Assembly: GCA_023431385.1 (NCBI GenBank)
Contig: JAEYWA010000018.1
Span: 12,724 to 76,723 of the forward strand
Source of the DNA: Bacillota bacterium
GTDB lineage: Bacteria > Bacillota > Clostridia > Acetivibrionales > DSM-1351
DNA: 64,000 nucleotides
Direction of reading: 5' to 3'
A program made the translations under genes and the position numbers. Shown piece after piece: positions 56,310-64,000 of the stretch. Position 1 is the stretch's first letter, and the number at the start of each line of letters is the position of its first letter. The notes below the pieces were generated by a model. It was not told where the DNA came from and did not search any database. It saw only the letters and a program-made list of their open reading frames with translations.

Positions 56310-58277
56310 ATGAAAAATTCTGTTAACATTCAAAGAGCTCTTGTAAGTGTACTTGTAATGTTCTCTTTACTGATAACCTGTCTGCTAAATACTTACGCAG
56401 TCAATAACGATAAACTTGTACTTGAGCTCAAGGTAGGCAGTGCCTCTGCAAAAATAAACGGTACGGCTACCAAGCTTGAGAAACCTTACATATCAAATAA
56501 AATATATATGGTACCGTTGGAATGGTTTACAACAGCCATCGGAGCGGATGTTAATAAAAAGTCAGATAAAATAATTAAAATTATTTACTGCGAAAGGAAT
56601 CTTGAATTAACTGTAGGAACAACTGACTACATATCCAATCTGGAGAAAAAAAAGCTGCCAATCGCACCAGTAGTAAAGAATAAGTCAACTATGGTTCCTC
56701 TGGAGTTTATATCCTCGAATTTTCCTGTCACAGTAACCAGTGATCAGAACAAAGGAACAATAAAGATTGTATTGGAGGATGACGGTGCATTAAGCGACCT
56801 TTCTTTTCTCACAGGTGGAATCACCAGTCCCAAAGTTGGTAACAGCTACTATGGATGGAGCTTAAGTATTCCAGCGGGATCCAGGATTATATCCAACAGC
56901 TTCAAGTCAGACAAGGTGGGTATTACTAATGAAAGCAGAAGTCTGTATTTTGAAATAGCAGTTGAGAATAAAAAAAGCCGAAAGCTTCAAGAACTATATA
57001 ATACAATTGTTTATAGCAGTACTGTAAGAAGTGCAGAATTAAATCTGAAAGCTGCAGTTCCGTATTTTCAGTATACCAGATTAACCGAATTTGACGAATC
57101 ATTACTGGTCAAGGTTTTCGACAAGGGTGATTACTTTTATTATTTCACTATTAATTCCTATGATAATTCGGTTACTCCAGAAAAGCTATTAACCGATAAA
57201 TATTATCAGAATATCGTCAACTCCTTCAGTCTCAATTACATGGGGGCTGTTATTGGTGTTGAGGATGTTTCAAAAATCAGACAGGGTAAGGCCAGTTTCT
57301 ATAACTATTTAGTCTTAAGCATAAACACAAAATATTTGCCCTGGTCTGTTGATGTACCAGCAAAGTGGGATAAACTTCTTTCAAATGATGATCCTATGGA
57401 AACCTGCCTAGGTCTTGACAGTACTCATTATATGAAAATAACAATGAACAACTTAAAGGATGAGGAAGCTCTTGATGAATATGTAGATAAAATTGTTAGA
57501 AAATATAAAAACAATTTTAATCCTGAAGTATATAGTTTTATTAGTGACGATTATACAACAGCAGCAGGAAATGCTGCGAGATCCCTTAAGTTCAGAATAA
57601 AACAGGTTAATAAAGCTTATATTATGGAAGAACTATATTTTACCAAAGGACCTTTTGTTTATGAGATAACTGTTAAACTGCCGGAAAGTGATCATGATAA
57701 ATATATAAATGAATTTATAGAAACAATTAACCACATGAACTTCTATTCGTTCAATGAGGAGGAATTGATCAGTGATATAGAAAAATACAATAACAAAAAC
57801 CTCGGAGTAAGAGTTTCACAAAAGGATGACTTGTTTGAGTACGTTAACAAGAACTTTAACTGGAGCATCAAGCTTCCGGGTTTCTGGACAAAAGCAGGTA
57901 ATGATGATGACAGTTCTATTACCTTTACAAATCCGGATACAAATTCAAACGTTATTGTCTACTCTATTGAAAACTCCTCATTATTAAAATCGTTGAGCGA
58001 TGAAGAAAAATTTAGTATTATGAGAACCTTAAAAAAAGTATATGAGACTACTCCTGTTCAGACTGCAGTTACCGAAAAGGGCTATCAGATGAGGGTTTAC
58101 ACATATAAAGTTGAAAGTGTTGATCTGGATTTCTTCTCTGAAGTGAAATGTTACTGCTTTGAAGCAGAAAATTATTCCTACTGTTTTTTAACAAGCGTTC
58201 CAGAACTCACGGCAACAGACAAAGCTGTGAAGGAAGTTGAGGATATATGGAAATCCTTTACAATATCAAAAAAGTAA
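56310..58277 (+). CDS. Secreted protein with copper-amine-oxidase-like N-terminal domain
   Basis: 655 residues. Signal peptide, then a copper-amine-oxidase-like domain (about 35-145: ISNKIYMVPLEWFTTAIGADV, STMVPLEFISSNF). The rest contains two or three repeated domains of about 160 residues with matching motifs: PWSVDVPAKWDKLL and NWSIKLPGFWTKAG, resembling PsbP-like or DUF1795-type lipase-chaperone folds. Function unknown. It is encoded 28 bases after the HtrA-like gene and probably forms an operon with it. Confidence 0.7.
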   Translation: MKNSVNIQRALVSVLVMFSLLITCLLNTYAVNNDKLVLELKVGSASAKINGTATKLEKPYISNKIYMVPLEWFTTAIGADVNKKSDKIIKIIYCERNLELTVGTTDYISNLEKKKLPIAPVVKNKSTMVPLEFISSNFPVTVTSDQNKGTIKIVLEDDGALSDLSFLTGGITSPKVGNSYYGWSLSIPAGSRIISNSFKSDKVGITNESRSLYFEIAVENKKSRKLQELYNTIVYSSTVRSAELNLKAAVPYFQYTRLTEFDESLLVKVFDKGDYFYYFTINSYDNSVTPEKLLTDKYYQNIVNSFSLNYMGAVIGVEDVSKIRQGKASFYNYLVLSINTKYLPWSVDVPAKWDKLLSNDDPMETCLGLDSTHYMKITMNNLKDEEALDEYVDKIVRKYKNNFNPEVYSFISDDYTTAAGNAARSLKFRIKQVNKAYIMEELYFTKGPFVYEITVKLPESDHDKYINEFIETINHMNFYSFNEEELISDIEKYNNKNLGVRVSQKDDLFEYVNKNFNWSIKLPGFWTKAGNDDDSSITFTNPDTNSNVIVYSIENSSLLKSLSDEEKFSIMRTLKKVYETTPVQTAVTEKGYQMRVYTYKVESVDLDFFSEVKCYCFEAENYSYCFLTSVPELTATDKAVKEVEDIWKSFTISKK

Positions 58278-58445
58278 ACCTATTTAGGAAGTTTATTTAG
58301 TAAGCCTTTTTAATGATGTTATAACATTTTGAATGCATTACGGATTTAACTGATTAACTGTAAGAGAGACTCCGCCCATTGCGATAAAGGATATGTTATT
58401 CAATACTTTTAGTGGGCACAATGGTTGCTCATGGAGGTTAATATT

Positions 58446-59735
58446 ATGAGAGACAAGATACAGCCTCTGGCATATAGAATGTCGCCAAGGACAATAGAAG
58501 AATTTGTTGGGCAAAATCATATAATCGGCAAGGATAAAATGCTGTACAGGATGATAAAGGCCGATAGAATTACATCGATAATTCTGTATGGTCCGCCGGG
58601 TACTGGGAAGACCTCTTTAGCCAGAATTATTGCTAATACTACACAGTCCAACTTTGAAAAGCTAAATGCTGTAACCTCAGGTGTGGGCGATATTAAAAGG
58701 ATTGCGGCAGATACGAAAAATACTATGCTCAATCCAAATGGAAGAACGGTCTTGTTTGTAGACGAAATACACCGCTTCAACAAATCCCAGCAGGATGCAC
58801 TGCTGCCATTTGTTGAGGACGGATCGATTGTACTGATAGGTGCAACCACTGAAAACCCTTTCTTTGAGGTTAATAAGGCACTTATTTCAAGATCAACCGT
58901 CTTTATGCTGAAGCCTTTGGAGCAGGAAGATATAAGAAAGCTGCTGGTAACTGCCATAAGTGATAAGGAAAGAGGCCTTGGGAATTATAATATTAGTATT
59001 ACCGATGAGGCACTGGAGTATTTAAGTGAAGTATGCTCCGGCGATGCGCGTACAGCACTAAATTCCATAGAGCTGGCCGTTCTGACCTCGGAGCTCGGTA
59101 CAGACGGCTGTATTGAAATAAACTTGAAAACCATTGAAGAATGTGTCCAGAAAAAAGCTATCCGTTTTGACAAAAACGGTGAGGAGCACTATGACAACAT
59201 CAGTGCATTTATAAAATCCATGAGAGGCAGTAGCCCGGATGCGGCAGTGTTTTATCTGGCCAGGGCCTTGTATGCCGGAGAGGATGTTGAGTTTCTTGCC
59301 AGAAGAATAATTATATGTGCCTCGGAAGATGTGGGTATGGCCAATCCAACAGCCTTGCAGGTGGCTGTTGCTGCTGCACAGGCGGTAAAAATGATAGGAA
59401 TGCCCGAGGCAAGGATAATTCTTGCACATGCGGCAGTTACGGTGGCGTGCAGTCCAAAATCGAACTCTGCGTATATGGCTATTAATAGAGCATTGTCTGA
59501 TGTTGAAGCAAAAAATACAGGAAGTGTTCCCATGCACTTGCGAAATGCTGCAGCGAAGGGTATGGAACAGTTGGGCTATGGACAAGGTTATAAATATGCC
59601 CATGACTATAAGAACAATATAGTTAAGCAGGAATTTTTCCCTGAAGAAATGAAGGGCACCACATATTACAATCCGACAGCGAATGGCTATGAAGCCAAAA
59701 TAAGAGACTGGTTGGAGAAATGGAGAGAACAGTAA
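58446..59735 (+). CDS. rarA: Replication-associated recombination protein A (AAA ATPase)
   Basis: 429 residues from ATG 58446 with GGAGG 8 bases upstream; TTG 58425 and ATG 58431 lie before it. A cytoplasmic ATPase acting at stalled replication forks. The N-terminal PLAYRMSPRTIEEFVGQNHI, Walker A GPPGTGKTS, Walker B VLFVDEIHRFNKSQQDALLP and the C-terminal MgsA-type helical bundle (ANPTALQVAVAAAQAVKMIGMPEA) are intact. Its stop overlaps the next start (TAATG). Confidence 0.93.
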   Translation: MRDKIQPLAYRMSPRTIEEFVGQNHIIGKDKMLYRMIKADRITSIILYGPPGTGKTSLARIIANTTQSNFEKLNAVTSGVGDIKRIAADTKNTMLNPNGRTVLFVDEIHRFNKSQQDALLPFVEDGSIVLIGATTENPFFEVNKALISRSTVFMLKPLEQEDIRKLLVTAISDKERGLGNYNISITDEALEYLSEVCSGDARTALNSIELAVLTSELGTDGCIEINLKTIEECVQKKAIRFDKNGEEHYDNISAFIKSMRGSSPDAAVFYLARALYAGEDVEFLARRIIICASEDVGMANPTALQVAVAAAQAVKMIGMPEARIILAHAAVTVACSPKSNSAYMAINRALSDVEAKNTGSVPMHLRNAAAKGMEQLGYGQGYKYAHDYKNNIVKQEFFPEEMKGTTYYNPTANGYEAKIRDWLEKWREQ

Positions 59736-60019
59736 TGTTAAGAAGAGTATTGGCGTGGGTGTTAATTGTAGGTTTTGTTTTTCTGTTATTAAACATAGCA
59801 TTTTTTCATGTATTCCAGATGCAAAGCGTGGCATTATACGCAATAATAGCTGTTTGGTTTATATTTTCAAACAAACCTATGTCCAGCAACAAGATAATTA
59901 AGACTGCAGAACCTATCAACACCGAAGGTATGAATGCTGACCCTGAGGTTTCGGAAAAAAATAATGAAGCAGGAATAGAAAATTCAGAACAGAACGATGA
60001 AGATAAACAAAACAATTAA
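59735..60019 (+). CDS. Small membrane protein translationally coupled to rarA
   Basis: 94 residues from ATG 59735, whose A is the last base of the rarA TAA stop (TAATG). Two hydrophobic helices (VLAWVLIVGFVFLLLNIAFF and VALYAIIAVWFIFS) precede an acidic, Asn/Glu-rich tail. No family recognised. The overlap suggests co-translation and perhaps a role at the membrane; that is inference. Confidence 0.6.
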   Translation: MLRRVLAWVLIVGFVFLLLNIAFFHVFQMQSVALYAIIAVWFIFSNKPMSSNKIIKTAEPINTEGMNADPEVSEKNNEAGIENSEQNDEDKQNN

Positions 60020-60140
60020 TATAGAATAATTATTCGACCTCTGTAAATACTATCAGGGAACACTTCAAAAAGAAAGCATTAATATGGAAGTCAGTTTCAG
60101 AAATGGAATAGTATTACTTATATATGTTCGGAGGTTTGAT

Positions 60141-60422
60141 ATGGTAGTTGCAGTACAAAACAATTTAACAGATATCTCAAGAGCTCTAATGCAGAAGGGC
60201 TATACTGTTGTTGATTTATATACTTACAGAAAGCCCATAGATGCAGTTGTGTACGAGGGAAAGCATTTTGATTTTACAGCAATAACAGAAGAAAATACTG
60301 GACCTATTATGAGCACCAGCAGCAAACCAAGCTATGGTGTTTTTATCGTTTGTGCAAACGGGAAGAGTATTGATGAAATTGATTATATGCTCAGAACAAG
60401 GTGCTACAGTTCATTTTTTTAA
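60141..60422 (+). CDS. YkuS-family small protein (UPF0180-like)
   Basis: 93 residues from ATG 60141, with CGGAGG 6 bases upstream. VQNNLTDISRALMQKGYTVV resembles the YkuS start (VExGLxxVxxALxxKGYxVV). The remainder has Gly/Ser-rich central turns. Function of this family is not known. Often found near rarA and iscR in clostridia. Confidence 0.65.
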   Translation: MVVAVQNNLTDISRALMQKGYTVVDLYTYRKPIDAVVYEGKHFDFTAITEENTGPIMSTSSKPSYGVFIVCANGKSIDEIDYMLRTRCYSSFF

Positions 60423-60508
60423 CAGATATTTTATAAAAATTCTGCTGTGTCCATTTTATAGTTTAGATAATTATTTCTGCGAATAGAAATAATATGACTA
60501 TTTTCTAC

Positions 60509-60537
60509 TTGAATTCCTTTCCCTTATATGGTAACAT
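60509..60537 (+). promoter_or_regulatory. Probable promoter of the iscR operon
   Basis: TTGAAT (60509-60514), 17-base spacer and TAACAT (60532-60537). It is 43 bases before the TTG start of iscR. The region could also hold an IscR-binding site, but no known motif could be assigned. Confidence 0.4.
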
Positions 60538-60580
60538 CAATTAAAGTCTAGTAAATTAATTGGAATTAGGGTGATTAACT

Positions 60581-61027
60581 TTGAAAGTTTCAACAAAGGG
60601 AAGATATGGTCTGAGAGCTATTGTTGATCTTGCGATTCATAGCAAGGAGGGGCAGGTATCTTTAAAGTGCGTTGCGGAAAGGCAGGATCTTTCTGAAAAT
60701 TATCTGGAACAGTTATTTTCATCTCTAAAAAAGTCCGGTCTTGTAAAAAGCATAAGAGGCGCTCAAGGTGGTTACCTTCTTGCCAAGCCTGCTGAAAATA
60801 TTTCTGTAGGCGATGTTCTGAGATCTCTTGAGGGAACACTTTGTCCTGTTGATTGCATAGATCTTGAAATGCCTGTAGGCTGTGACAAGGCGGATTCTTG
60901 TGTTACAGCTACTGTTTGGGCAAAATTAAGAGATAAAATAAATGAAGTTGTTGATGCTATTTCTATAGCGGACCTGGTACTGGAGTATGAAAGTAAGACA
61001 AAAAATGATTATATATATTACATATAA
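60581..61027 (+). CDS. iscR: Rrf2/IscR-family regulator
   Basis: 148 residues starting at TTG 60581 (KVSTKGRYGLRAIVDLA is the family start). The winged-helix domain carries ENYLEQLFSSLKKSGLVKSI. The Cys pattern CPVDCIDLEMPVGCDKADSC (about 87-106) provides candidate ligands for an iron-sulfur cluster, as in IscR. It probably senses cluster demand and controls the following iscS-iscU genes. In Firmicutes this regulator may respond to cysteine as well (CymR-like); the gene order favours IscR. Confidence 0.85.
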   Translation: MKVSTKGRYGLRAIVDLAIHSKEGQVSLKCVAERQDLSENYLEQLFSSLKKSGLVKSIRGAQGGYLLAKPAENISVGDVLRSLEGTLCPVDCIDLEMPVGCDKADSCVTATVWAKLRDKINEVVDAISIADLVLEYESKTKNDYIYYI

Positions 61028-61121
61028 TCCTGTTTTTATTTATTTTTGGAAGGGTATATTATATAGGAGTACTTGAAATTTCGGTTATTCCTGTTAGTCA
61101 ATTATTAAGGGAGTGTTCAAC

Positions 61122-62303
61122 ATGGGAAACAGAATTATTTACTTAGATCATGCAGCAACCACATATGTTAAGCCGGAAGTATTTGAGGCAATGAAGCCTT
61201 ACTTCTGCGAGCATTTTGGTAATGCTTCATCGATATATAGCCTTGGCCGTGAAAGCAAGAAAGCCATTGAGGAAGCCAGGGAGAAAGTAGCTAAGGCTCT
61301 TGGAGCAGAAGCAAGAGAAATTTATTTTACAGGTTCGGGAAGTGAAGCGGATAACTGGGCCATTAAGGGAGTTGCAGCAGCAAACAAGAAAAAAGGTAAT
61401 CATATTATAACTTCAGCAATAGAGCATCCTGCAATAATGAATGCTTGTAAGTACTTACAGGGAGAAGGTTTTGAAGTAACCTACCTGCCGGTAGACAGTG
61501 ACGGTATGGTTTCTTTGGAAGACCTGAAAAAAGCTGTTAAGGATACTACAATATTGATTAGCATCATGTTTGCAAACAACGAAATCGGCACAATTCAACC
61601 GATACAGGAAATTGGCGCCTTTGCTCGTGAAAAAGGCATTCTTTTTCACACAGATGCTGTACAGGCAATAGGAAATGTTGCTATTGATGTACAAAAAATG
61701 AATATCGATCTCCTTTCTTTGTCGGGACATAAGTTTTATGGGCCAAAGGGTGTAGGTGCTCTATATATAAGAAAGGGAGTAAAAATAAGCTCCTTTATGC
61801 ATGGCGGTGCCCAGGAGAGAGGAAAGCGAGCGAGCACAGAAAATCTTCCAGGAATTATCGGTCTGGGAAAGGCAATCGAGCTTGCAATGGAAAACATGGA
61901 AGCCTATAACAAAAAACTTATAGACTTAAGAGAAAAAACCATAGAAGGTCTTATGTCACGAATACCATATATAAGACTTAACGGGCATAGAACAAGCAGG
62001 TTACCAGGAAACGTAAATATATCATTTGAGTTTATTGAAGGTGAGTCACTGCTTCTAATGCTTGATATGATGGGGGTTTGCGGTTCCAGTGGGTCGGCTT
62101 GCTCTTCTGGCTCACTTGATCCTTCACATGTTTTAATGGCTATAGGTTTACCTCATGAAATTGCTCATGGCTCATTAAGATTAACTTTTGGAGAAGAAAA
62201 CACACAAGAGGATGTAGACTATATTCTTGAGGAGATACCTAAAATAGTCAGCAGATTGAGAGATATGTCACCACTTTATGAAGCTGTAAAGAATAAAAAA
62301 TAA
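61122..62303 (+). CDS. iscS: Cysteine desulfurase
   Basis: 393 residues from ATG 61122 with GGGAG 8 bases upstream. A PLP enzyme of the NifS/IscS group that takes sulfur from cysteine. YLDHAATT (start), HTDAVQAIG, the PLP-lysine [10 protein letters not shown] (about residue 201) and the catalytic Cys loop [17 protein letters not shown] (about 325) are present. It provides sulfur to the scaffold and to MnmA that follow. Confidence 0.95.
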   Translation: MGNRIIYLDHAATTYVKPEVFEAMKPYFCEHFGNASSIYSLGRESKKAIEEAREKVAKALGAEAREIYFTGSGSEADNWAIKGVAAANKKKGNHIITSAIEHPAIMNACKYLQGEGFEVTYLPVDSDGMVSLEDLKKAVKDTTILISIMFANNEIGTIQPIQEIGAFAREKGILFHTDAVQAIGNVAIDVQKMNIDLLSLSGHKFYGPKGVGALYIRKGVKISSFMHGGAQERGKRASTENLPGIIGLGKAIELAMENMEAYNKKLIDLREKTIEGLMSRIPYIRLNGHRTSRLPGNVNISFEFIEGESLLLMLDMMGVCGSSGSACSSGSLDPSHVLMAIGLPHEIAHGSLRLTFGEENTQEDVDYILEEIPKIVSRLRDMSPLYEAVKNKK

Positions 62304-62342
62304 TTTGAGCAACAGCATATAACGGAAAAGAGGTTATGTAAA

Positions 62343-62804
62343 ATGTATAGTGAAAAAGTTATGGATCATTTTTCAAATCCAAGGAATGTTGGAGAAATTG
62401 AAGATGCTAACGGTGTGGGTCAGGTTGGAAACGCTAAGTGCGGAGATATAATGAAAATGTATCTTAAAATAGAGGACAATGTTATTGTAGATGCGAAATT
62501 TAAAACATTTGGCTGCGGAGCGGCTGTAGCTACAAGTAGTATGGCAACCGAACTCGTTAAGGGTAAAACCGTAGAAGAGGCTATGCAGATAACTAACAAA
62601 GCTGTTGCGGAGGCTCTCGATGGGTTGCCGCCGGCAAAGATGCACTGTTCAAACCTTGCAGAGGAAGCTATTGCTGCTGCGCTGGAAGATTACAAGCGGA
62701 GAAACGGCCTGACTGTAGATAAAAGTGTAGATTGTACCGGCTGCTGCAACAGTTGTCATCACAGCCATGGTCGTGAAGAAGATTTTGATGAGGATGAGGA
62801 CTAA
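62343..62804 (+). CDS. iscU: Fe-S cluster scaffold (IscU/NifU N-terminal type)
   Basis: 153 residues, with the three conserved Cys: GNAKCGDIMKMYL, FKTFGCGAA and KMHCSNLAEEA. It assembles clusters from sulfur supplied by the desulfurase gene just upstream. The C-terminal extension (CTGCCNSCHHSHGREEDFD) adds a Cys/His/acidic-rich tail not found in standard IscU, which could bind metal. Start ATG 62343 follows AAGAGG. Confidence 0.9.
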   Translation: MYSEKVMDHFSNPRNVGEIEDANGVGQVGNAKCGDIMKMYLKIEDNVIVDAKFKTFGCGAAVATSSMATELVKGKTVEEAMQITNKAVAEALDGLPPAKMHCSNLAEEAIAAALEDYKRRNGLTVDKSVDCTGCCNSCHHSHGREEDFDEDED

Positions 62805-62822
62805 AATAGCTATTAATTAATT

Positions 62823-62870
62823 GAAACGGTTAAATAATAAGTAAGTTCGGGGTTATTATTTAACCGTTTC
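62823..62870. other. 18-bp perfect hairpin between iscU and mnmA
   Basis: Arms at 62823-62840 and 62853-62870 pair fully around a 12-base loop. The 3' side reads GGTATT rather than a T-run, so it is only a weak terminator candidate. It may separate mnmA expression from the isc operon. Confidence 0.6.
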
Positions 62871-62907
62871 GGTATTATAGACTTGTTTGTATAGGAGAAT
62901 GTAGTGA

Positions 62908-63987
62908 ATGAGCTCAAAAAAAGTTATGCTTGGAATGAGCGGCGGTGTAGACAGTTCTGTTGCAGCCGCCATTTTATTGCAGCAGGGGTATGAGGTAATA
63001 GGAGTAACTCTTCAGATTTGGCAGGACATGGACGAGGAAATGAAAAAGTCTGAGGGCGGCTGCTGCTCACTTTCGGCAGTGGATGACGCGAGAAGAGTTG
63101 CTAATAAGCTTGGAATACCCTATTACGTGCTGAATTTCAAGGACATTTTTAATAAAACTGTAATTGATTATTTTAAGGAAGAGTATTTTAAAGGGCGTAC
63201 TCCAAACCCATGTATAGCCTGCAACAGACATGTAAAGTGGCAGGCCATGCTGGATAAGGCCGTTTCGATGGGAATTGACTATATTGCAACAGGGCATTAC
63301 GCCAAGGTTATGCTTGACCCTGTGACAGGAAGATACATTCTTAAAAAATCAGTGACTGACAGGAAAGACCAGACATATGCACTGTATAATCTGACGCAGG
63401 AGCAGTTGAGCAGAACGCTTATGCCTGTTGGAGACTATTCGAAAGAGCGTATCAGAGAAATCGCAAAGGAAATAGGTTTGTCTGTAGCTACAAAACCGGA
63501 TAGTCAGGAAATATGCTTTATTAGTGATAATAATTATGGTAGATTTTTAACTGAAAACAGTGATAAAAAAATTGTACCCGGCAAATTTGTGGATACCAAG
63601 GGTAATGTGCTGGGAACTCATAAAGGTATAGTTCATTATACTGTCGGACAAAGAAAAGGCCTGGGTATAGCCTTTGGAAAGCCAATGTTTGTTGTTGCCC
63701 TTGATGCTGAAAATAATAGAGTTATTTTAGGAGAAGACCAAGAGGTATTTTCGGATACACTTACAGCATCGGACCTTAATTTTATATCAATTGAGAAACC
63801 TTTTGATGGCATGAGAGTTAATGCTAAAATCAGGTATTCAGCCCAGGAAGCTTCTGCTGTAATTCGTGTTATTGATGATAAAAAAATTCGTGTAGTATTT
63901 GATGCTCCTCAAAGAGCAATAACACCGGGGCAATCAGTAGTTTTCTACGAGGGAGATGTAGTTGTGGGCGGAGGAACAATAGATTAA
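62908..63987 (+). CDS. mnmA: tRNA-specific 2-thiouridylase
   Basis: 359 residues. MnmA thiolates the wobble uridine of tRNAs for Glu, Gln and Lys, using sulfur from a desulfurase. The PP-loop [12 protein letters not shown] (residue 9), catalytic Cys in [11 protein letters not shown] (about 99-102) and SQEICFI (about 199) are intact. The C-terminal domain ends with [11 protein letters not shown], standard length. Encoded after iscS-iscU, the expected sulfur-relay neighbours. It may have its own promoter because of the hairpin upstream. Confidence 0.95.
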   Translation: MSSKKVMLGMSGGVDSSVAAAILLQQGYEVIGVTLQIWQDMDEEMKKSEGGCCSLSAVDDARRVANKLGIPYYVLNFKDIFNKTVIDYFKEEYFKGRTPNPCIACNRHVKWQAMLDKAVSMGIDYIATGHYAKVMLDPVTGRYILKKSVTDRKDQTYALYNLTQEQLSRTLMPVGDYSKERIREIAKEIGLSVATKPDSQEICFISDNNYGRFLTENSDKKIVPGKFVDTKGNVLGTHKGIVHYTVGQRKGLGIAFGKPMFVVALDAENNRVILGEDQEVFSDTLTASDLNFISIEKPFDGMRVNAKIRYSAQEASAVIRVIDDKKIRVVFDAPQRAITPGQSVVFYEGDVVVGGGTID

Positions 63988-64000
63988 GCGGATTATAAAA

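Noticed and set aside
59058..59843. A 261-codon minus-strand frame inside rarA
   Set aside because: It is the antisense shadow of a well-conserved gene and has Cys/Arg/His-heavy composition with no recognisable domain.
62823..62870. Hairpin after iscU as a full intrinsic terminator
   Set aside because: The stem is perfect but no T-run follows on the plus strand, so termination would be weak at best.
1..64000. CRISPR arrays, tRNA or rRNA genes, insertion sequences
   Set aside because: No regularly spaced repeats, cloverleaf-like segments with CCA ends, rRNA-like tracts or transposase frames were found by reading. Short or degenerate examples could have been missed.

Overview
The window is low-GC DNA from a Gram-positive, endospore-forming anaerobe of the Clostridia, most like the Ruminiclostridium / Clostridium cellulolyticum group. 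The signs are spoIIP, a T-box leader before hisS-aspS, the cluster recJ-apt-rsh-dtd-hemZ, the iscR-iscS-iscU-mnmA cluster, a very large 2-hydroxyacyl-CoA dehydratase-type activase, several proteins with copper-amine-oxidase-like N-terminal domains, and frequent GTG/TTG starts behind GGAGG ribosome sites. The species assignment is inference.

Positions 1 to about 12,030 are the right end of a siphovirus-type prophage, all on the plus strand: major tail protein (cut by the window edge), tail assembly chaperones G and GT with a readable programmed -1 frameshift signal, tape measure, Dit (interrupted by an in-frame TGA), Tal, a beta-helix tailspike, a small gene with its own promoter and terminator (moron-like), an XhlA-like protein, an M15 peptidase endolysin, a holin, and a large serine integrase. 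The integrase abuts a comEC gene that lacks its 5' part, so the phage sits inside comEC. Head, replication and repressor genes and the other comEC half must lie left of the window.

Positions 12,030-30,400 are core chromosome on the plus strand: the comEC 3' fragment, holA, recJ, apt, rsh (relA/spoT), dtd, an MBL hydrolase, hemZ, a T-box leader, hisS, aspS, and a 1435-residue activase/dehydratase-like protein. Positions 30,400-39,900 are more accessory: a minus-strand operon with a frameshift between a carbohydrate-binding E-set domain and its esterase, a lipoprotein, a gene remnant, a GNAT acetyltransferase, a VanRS-like two-component system, small membrane and lipoproteins, and glycerate kinase.

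Positions 40,000-64,000 hold spoIIP, a secreted DUF4163/DUF3298-type protein, lepA, a thioesterase, a divergent TetR/flavin-oxidoreductase pair with a clear palindromic operator, a chemotaxis receptor, the remnant of a MarR regulator, a nucleotidyltransferase fused to a degenerate phosphomannomutase domain, a GDSL hydrolase, thpR, an HtrA-like protease followed by another secreted protein, rarA, small conserved genes, and the Fe-S/tRNA-thiolation set iscR, iscS, iscU and mnmA. Strong hairpin terminators separate most of these units. No rRNA, tRNA, CRISPR array or insertion sequence was seen.

The most notable points are the comEC-integrated serine-recombinase prophage, the complete frameshift signal in the tail chaperone gene, the stop codon inside Dit, the autonomous unknown gene in the prophage late region, and the split E-set/esterase gene.
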